Assembly (NCBI GenBank): GCA_029641185.1
Contig: JAPWGK010000006.1
Span: 682,001-746,000 of the forward strand
Source: Pseudofabraea citricarpa
Lineage: Eukaryota > Ascomycota > Leotiomycetes > Helotiales > Dermateaceae
Reading direction: 5' to 3'
Length of the DNA stretch: 64,000 nucleotides
Part shown: positions 58,872 to 64,000 of the stretch, one piece after another
Layout of the letters: every line of letters begins with the position of its first letter
Position numbering within the stretch: position 1 is the first letter of the stretch
Made by a program: the position numbers and the translations under genes
Notes under the pieces: model-generated
Seen by the model: only the letters and a program-made list of their open reading frames with translations
What the model was told of the DNA's origin: nothing
Databases searched by the model: none

Positions 58872-59417
58872 GACGTCTCTTGTATTACTTTTCACATAGA
58901 TAATGCTCCTTATGGCTCACGAGGCGTTGCAACCAGGTTATGGGGGTTCTGATATTTCGGCGTTCATGGGATGAGCGATGGGGGAGTAAGGGGATCGATA
59001 AATTATTCGCAATTGCTGGTTGCAGACCGTGTTATCTCAATGTGCAGTTCATACTTCAGTTCCGAAGAGCATATTCTGATACCCAACCAAACTCTTTTTT
59101 TTTTTTACTCAATCATACTGCAGGAGGTGATTGATTGTGAACTAATATAGTGAAGTTTTAACTTGAATCATGAATCATGGAAGGTGAGCAAGTGATTGTA
59201 GAGGAGTTATGTGCCTAGTGGCTAAGCTGGAGCTTGAGCTTGATATCGGTAAAATGAAGCTCCAAACACCGACATCAATAACCTCAAATCCGATCCAGGG
59301 CGCGCATACCGAAAGCTACGTACCTCACTCGATCTCAACATCCAATTCTCAAGCGTGAACTCCCAGCCGCAAGCATACACAACAAGCCCCGCCTACCACG
59401 CACTCTCTCCTACCAAG
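58872..59417. other. Intergenic region before TRS33
   Basis: 546 bp with the SIZ gene 3' flank and the TRS33 promoter. A run of about 13 T is near 59095. The in-frame extension 59355-59417 begins with GTG and lacks an upstream ATG, so it is left out of the TRS33 gene. No gene is seen. Confidence 0.45.
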
Positions 59418-60302
59418 ATGTCCTTCGACTCTCCTCTCCCACCATACAATGCCTCAGACCCGAGCGCAACGTTCCTCAACTCGTCATGCCTAGACCTGCT
59501 CATGATCGAGCTGGTGCCCATGGCATACCGGGTACACACAGCCGTCACGTCGTCGCCGGACCAGACAAACCATAATGCGATGGGCGGCGTAGGCGGAGCA
59601 GGAGCAGCAGGAGGAGGAGGACAGAGCCACAACGTACAGAACCCGAACCTCGAGACGGCGACGACGGTCGAGGACGAGGACGAAGACCGGGACGTTGTCT
59701 TCTACCGGCTCGAGATGCTCGGGTACCGCGTAGGGCAGGGCCTGGTCGAGCGGTTCTCGAAAGACCGCAGCCGCTTCACGGATACGCTGGACGTGATTAA
59801 GTTCCTGTGCAAGGACCTGTGGATGCTGGTCTTTCGGAAGCAGATTGATAATCTGAAGACGAATCATCGGGTATGCCTCTTCTTTTTCTCCTCTTTCTTG
59901 GCTTCTGCTATACATCGAGGAGCAGGGAAGGAAATGGATACACAGGAAGATATGCTGCATATACGTAGAACCGATTACTGACTAGGACGTGTCTACTTAG
60001 GGTGTCTATGTCCTCACTGATAACTCTTTCCGCCCTTTTGCAAGAATGAGCACTGAGGCTGGTGGCCAGGCTGTTGTTAGAGCTCAACCTGTATGTTTTC
60101 TATCTTTCTCTACTGATGCAAAAAGAATTCCGGAGGAATACTTCCCATGCTGACTCGTTCAATACAATAGTTCCTTTGGTTCCCCTGTGGTATAATCAGA
60201 GGTGCTCTGGCTAGTATGGGAATCAATGCATCTGTACAGGCTGAGACCAATGAGTTACCCGGAGCTACATTTCAGATCAAGAGCATTGTTACGAAGTCAT
60301 GA
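59418..60302 (+). CDS. TRS33: TRAPP complex subunit TRS33 (TRAPPC6)
   Basis: Bet3-family core subunit of the TRAPP complexes, which activate Rab1/Ypt1 at ER-Golgi and Golgi membranes. Exons 59418-59870, 60001-60090 and 60171-60302 give 224 residues, a bit longer than yeast-type owing to a Gly/Ala/Asn-rich insertion at residues 55-85. Family landmarks: FLNSSCLDLLMIELVPMAYR, YRLEMLGYRVGQGLVERFSK, LDVIKFLCKDLWMLVFRKQI, GVYVLTDNSFRPFARMS and the C-terminal FLWFPCGIIRGALASMGI. The start ATG at 59418 is preferred because the upstream extension begins only with GTG and has no features. Introns are 130 and 80 nt, the first unusually large for this window. Confidence 0.92.
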
Positions 60303-60762
60303 AACCTGGGTTGATGGGCTCCAGCCAATTACTTAACGGGCGTTCTTAATTCAGGTCTGTAAAACAATTTAGCGGCATGGGAAGGAGTTACTGGTTGAGC
60401 TTTTGCATTAGACATGGAGAGCATAAGGCACATCAAGAGGCGTTCAAAGTGAAATGGCTCTTTAAGTGTATTCATTTCAGTTCATAATAAGTCTCTATTT
60501 GAAGAGCAGTTCTTCCCGCGTATCCACCACCAATATCCATCGTACTCTTTTGAGAGAGAAGAAAAGTGAGTGAAAGAAGACCATTCTCAACATCGTAAGG
60601 TTATTACAACCTATCTATGCAACCGCCAACGATCAGTCAGATTCCCAAATCTCGCTGGGCCTCAAAATGAGGAGTCAATGGCGCAAAAGGATGATATACT
60701 TCAAATCCTACTAACAAATGTTTTCGGTGTTGAATGCAGATGAACAAGGAGTATGGGGAACA
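60303..60762. other. Convergent 3' region between TRS33 and malate dehydrogenase
   Basis: 460 bp of 3' flank for the two convergent genes. No gene is seen. Confidence 0.45.
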
Positions 60763-62081
60763 CTACTTTTGTGGTGGTGGGCTGGTAGCGAAAGTAACAC
60801 CCTTCTTGATGTGGCCTCCCAAAGCCTCAGTGCATGCACCGAGGAGCTTCTTCTCGCCTTCAGTCAGGTTGGTGAGTGGGTTGATAGCCTTCTCAGCTCC
60901 ATTGGGCTACAAAATTGTCAGATAATCGTTCAAATCCGAGGGGAGAAAACTTACACCAAGCTCGACAGGTACGGAGAAGAAATCGCACTGGGTGGTGTTG
61001 TAGATCTCCTCACCACCTGGAACACCCTTCAGGTAAACGAAGGATGGCTCAACAATGCCCTTCTCACCACCGTGAACGGCCTTGAGGACCTTCTCGGCGA
61101 AACTGGTTTTGTCAGCATTTTACACACACCAAGACAAACTGTATGGGCATACCGGAATCCGGCATAAGCCATGGAAAGAGTAGCTGAACCAGCACCATCC
61201 TTTGCCTTGACAACTTCATCACCACCGTACTGCACACGGTTAACCAAGGCAGCAAGCTTCTCGTCATCAACAGAGAATTTAGGCTGAGCTTGGCTGAAGA
61301 GAGGAACGATGGTCTCGCCAGAGTGCCCACCGATAACTGGGATGTTTACTGATGATGGGTCCTTGTTTCCAGTAATCTCAGCAATGAAGGTCTCAGCACG
61401 GACAATGTCGAGGGTGGTGACACCGAAAAGACGTTGTGCGTTGAAAACTCCCTTAGCCTTGAGAACCTCAGCAGCAATTGGGACTGTGGAGTTGACTGGG
61501 TTGGAGATGATGAGGATGTATGCTTTGGGTGCTACGTCGGCAATGGTCTCAATGAGGCCCTTAACGATACCGGCGTTGATGTTGAATAGATCATCGCGAG
61601 TCATTCCTGGCTTACCTATGCGTCTCTTGTTAGTATATACTAACACTTCTTCGAGTTGGGTACGTACGAGGAATTCCTGCTGGGATGACAATAATGTCGG
61701 CATCCTTGAACGCTCTCTTGGCACCATCATCCGGAGGGAGGTATCCAGTCACTTTCTAAATCCCTCATCAGTTTCCGTCCTCATCTGGTATCCTGCAATT
61801 GTACGTACTGCTGGAGAGGAGATATGCGAGAGATCTGTAGCGACACCGACGGAGTTTACGACATCGTATAAGGCCAACTCAGTGATGAGAGGGCAGGTCT
61901 TGAGGAGAAGAGACAATGGCTATTTGTTGAGGACTTGGATCAATATTCGGACATAGTTAAACAAGCGGCGGAGATTCTACCTGTCCAATTCCTCCAGCGG
62001 CACCAGCGACAACTAGATTGAAGTTAGTATTTCATGTTCCGTGGGCTCCTTGTTGTTCATGTACATACCGGCTTTGACCAT
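60763..62081 (-). CDS. Malate dehydrogenase, cytosolic type
   Basis: NAD-dependent oxidation of malate to oxaloacetate. Seven exons: 62069-62081, 61981-62012, 61809-61919, 61668-61755, 61153-61615, 60955-61102 and 60763-60906, giving 332 residues. The start [15 protein letters not shown] has the NAD-binding GxxGxxG at residues 8-14. There is no mitochondrial presequence, which points to the cytosol or (if a hidden signal exists) the peroxisome; the C-terminus TSPPPQK has no canonical PTS1. The catalytic loop reads [20 protein letters not shown] and the active-site His is in [14 protein letters not shown]. The first coding exon is only 13 nt. Introns are 56, 61, 53, 52, 50 and 48 nt. The upstream region points away toward the ribosomal protein gene's 3' side. 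Confidence 0.94.
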
Positions 62082-63183
62082 GGTTGCGAGTTGGGTTGTT
62101 TGTTGAAGGGTCTATCATGCACCGAATCAGTACCCCGCACCTGTATCCACCAGCTCTAGAACTTCCAAAAAAGGGGTTCGGTGAACCTACGTGTATAGCA
62201 GAATTGAGAAGCTGGAGAAGAGCTGATGATCAGTTGATGGTCAGGAAATGGTATGAGGGAGAGACGAGGAAGCTGATGGGGGAGCTGCAGAGGTTCTTAA
62301 GAGGGGATCACAGGACCAGCTCGAAACTGTTGGAGGGGTTGCGGGATCGAAGCTTGCCCACTTGTTCGCTCTGACCACTCACCTTGCACAAGCGAGAATG
62401 GCGACCAGTTCAGGAAAGGCGGGGACGATGTGAAAGGATCGGCTGCTGATTTGCTGTCCAAGTAAAGTTATTCGCCGAAGGCTACCTTGAGAAACACAAA
62501 TCGTAAGGGAAACCTCTTGGAAGTTAGGACTCGCGGGTCAGTATCGGCGGCATAGGCGATCACGGTTATATTTATATTGACTGCGTCTGATGTTGCTTCT
62601 CCCGTTTGTTGTCGTCGATTCTGTGTGTCCGGCAACCTCTACCGCGTGCTTGGCCGAGGCAAGCTCAGTATCGGATAGGATCGGACGGGGCTCTGGTTGT
62701 GAGTTGCTGTGACAGGTACGATTATTGCCGATACATTCACATGTGGATATACTTTTGCTGGCTGCTATTGGAAAAGAGTTGTTCTAGAATGTCTCTGATA
62801 GCCGGTGAGGTTAGTTCCTAGGAACTTCCTAGGTAGTATGACCGAGCCCAGGGTAAAGGCGGCAACACATGCCAGAGCACGAGTCTGTGTTCCAGGCTTG
62901 CGTATGCCAAGTGACTTTTGAAGAGTGCTGCACTTGAGAGGAGCCGTTCAGAATGCTTTCGATTGCTCATATTGCTTCAGCTGAGCTAGCTATGGTGTTC
63001 CTAGGTAGAAGCACACAGGTCTTTCTTCCCTCAACACCTTCTCGTTCATGTCATACACCGGATTCATAGAAAGAACCAATTTTGCTTGCAAAGCCTCAAT
63101 ATAAAACTCCATTCCAGTATGATATCTCGAGCTCTAGCAAAAGGGACCCTTGAACCTAAACTCTCCCACTACCGACAAACCGC
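62082..63183. other. Intergenic region between malate dehydrogenase and eL28 genes
   Basis: 1.1 kb holding the malate dehydrogenase promoter and the eL28 3' flank (both minus strand). Frames at 62084-62374 and 62606-62821 lack protein features. No other gene recognised. Confidence 0.4.
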
Positions 63184-63978
63184 TTATTCCTCCTTAGCAG
63201 CAGCGGCCTTCTTGGCCTTTGCTCCACGGAGCTTTGCCTCTGGGGCTTCCTTAACAGGTCTTTGTGACTGACGGATAGCAGAGGCACGGGCAACAGCCTC
63301 AGCACGGAGATCAGATCGGTATCCGGACTTGGCGACGTGGGAGGCGATGGCCTTGTAGGTCCTGGTATGAGAATCAGCATATAGCTCTTTTTGGCCGTAT
63401 TTCTTTCTGTGCAAACTCACTTTCTTGAGGTCTTGTTTCCACCGAAGGTGGTCTTGGTGACACCGTTTCCTGGCTTCTGTGCGGAAGTGGCCTTCTTGGT
63501 GAGCAGAGTAACACCTCCCTTGTCTCCCTCAGCTGGGATAACTCCGACAGCCTACGCATTCATCAGTAACCATTCTCTCCTGCGCTCTCCTATCCTCGCA
63601 GATTCGATGTGTGTGCATACCTTGGTGTTGACGAAACCAGCATACTAGAGAGAGAATTAGCCCAATGTGCACCCCGTCAATTGCATGTAGATATAGATGT
63701 GTACCTTGCGGGAATGCTTGTTGGTCAAGTTGAGAGGGTCCTTGGAGAATTGGAGACCTCCGCCAGTCTTGCGCTTTACGAGGAAAGCATTTTGGCTTCC
63801 TAAATCCCACACAATCAATCAATCAGCCCTCAAGATCCCGGCGTTCAATTATTTTGCGACTCCTCCTCCGCAGCTCGGGGACGAGTCGGTGGACGGGCGG
63901 ACAGGGAGACAACGTACGGGCAACCTCCCAGATCAGGTCCGCAGACACTTGGCTCGAGTGGAAAGTAGTGGCAGACAT
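63184..63978 (-). CDS. RPL28: 60S ribosomal protein eL28
   Basis: Component of the cytosolic large ribosomal subunit; absent from budding yeast but general in filamentous fungi. Five exons: 63918-63978, 63705-63799, 63621-63644, 63421-63551 and 63184-63361, giving 162 residues. The start MSATTFHSSQVSADLIWEVA and SQNAFLVKRKTGGGLQFSKD plus LNLTNKHSRKYAGFVNTK are clear family sequence. The C-terminus is Lys/Ala-rich (RGAKAKKAAAAKEE). Exon 3 is only 24 nt. The five-exon structure with introns of 118, 60, 69 and 59 nt is typical of ribosomal protein genes in these fungi. The ATG lies 22 bp from the right end of the window, so the promoter is not seen. Confidence 0.94.
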
Positions 63979-64000
63979 ATTGGGCGTGAGATGTGGTGTT

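Noticed and set aside
60718..61956. + strand frames opposite the malate dehydrogenase gene
   Set aside because: Antisense shadows of the MDH exons, including the codons for the catalytic loop; not separate genes.

Overview
The window is nuclear DNA of a filamentous ascomycete (Pezizomycotina). The genes carry many short spliceosomal introns (about 47-164 nt, GT-AG with CTAAC or CTGAC branch sites and two GC-AG cases). The protein set is typical of such fungi: a Zn2Cys6 regulator, a HET-domain protein, Smi1/Knr4, MFS permeases, an acid phosphatase of the phytase family and a Sde182-type secreted protein. Protein wording suggests a leotiomycete, but that is inference. Because introns are frequent, most genes were assembled here by joining exons by eye; exon coordinates are given in each entry, and the exon lengths were checked to keep the reading frame.

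Layout. 1-8.8 kb is an accessory-looking stretch: the 5' part of a Zn2Cys6 regulator, an arylsulfotransferase-like membrane protein, a 50-residue secreted cysteine-rich protein, a gene-poor AT-rich stretch with decayed coding sequence, and an MFS transporter. 8.8-38.8 kb is a housekeeping block: FES1, a bZIP regulator, a free-standing ubiquitin-fold protein, a one-domain cupin, an FMP32/MCUR1-like mitochondrial protein, a histidine acid phosphatase, gamma-actin, exocyst SEC8, SMI1/KNR4, VPS68, GPI13, a CYLD-like ubiquitin hydrolase and mitochondrial ribosomal protein uL5m. 39.7-46.9 kb is an accessory island: a HET-domain gene followed by about 4.6 kb without convincing genes, holding a miniature LTR retrotransposon and a field of degenerate tandem repeats. 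46.9-51.3 kb has a sugar transporter and a secreted Sde182-like protein. 51.9-64 kb is housekeeping again: RMP1, LAS21/GPI7, an LLPH/YBL028C-like protein, a SIZ/PIAS SUMO ligase, TRAPP subunit TRS33, cytosolic-type malate dehydrogenase and ribosomal protein eL28.

Shared functions: GPI13 and LAS21/GPI7 are two of the ethanolamine-phosphate transferases of GPI-anchor assembly in the ER. They lie about 19 kb apart, and cell-surface assembly is also served by SMI1, SEC8 and actin. Protein modification is represented by the ubiquitin hydrolase, the SUMO ligase and the ubiquitin-fold protein. FES1, RMP1, LLPH, eL28 and uL5m serve protein folding and ribosome production.

The main items for a second look are the 869-bp LTR-flanked element with a gag-like reading frame and a target-site duplication, the repeat field at 45.5-46.1 kb, a one-base homopolymer frameshift in the ubiquitin hydrolase, the 75-residue ubiquitin-fold protein without a diglycine tail, and the small secreted cysteine-rich protein.
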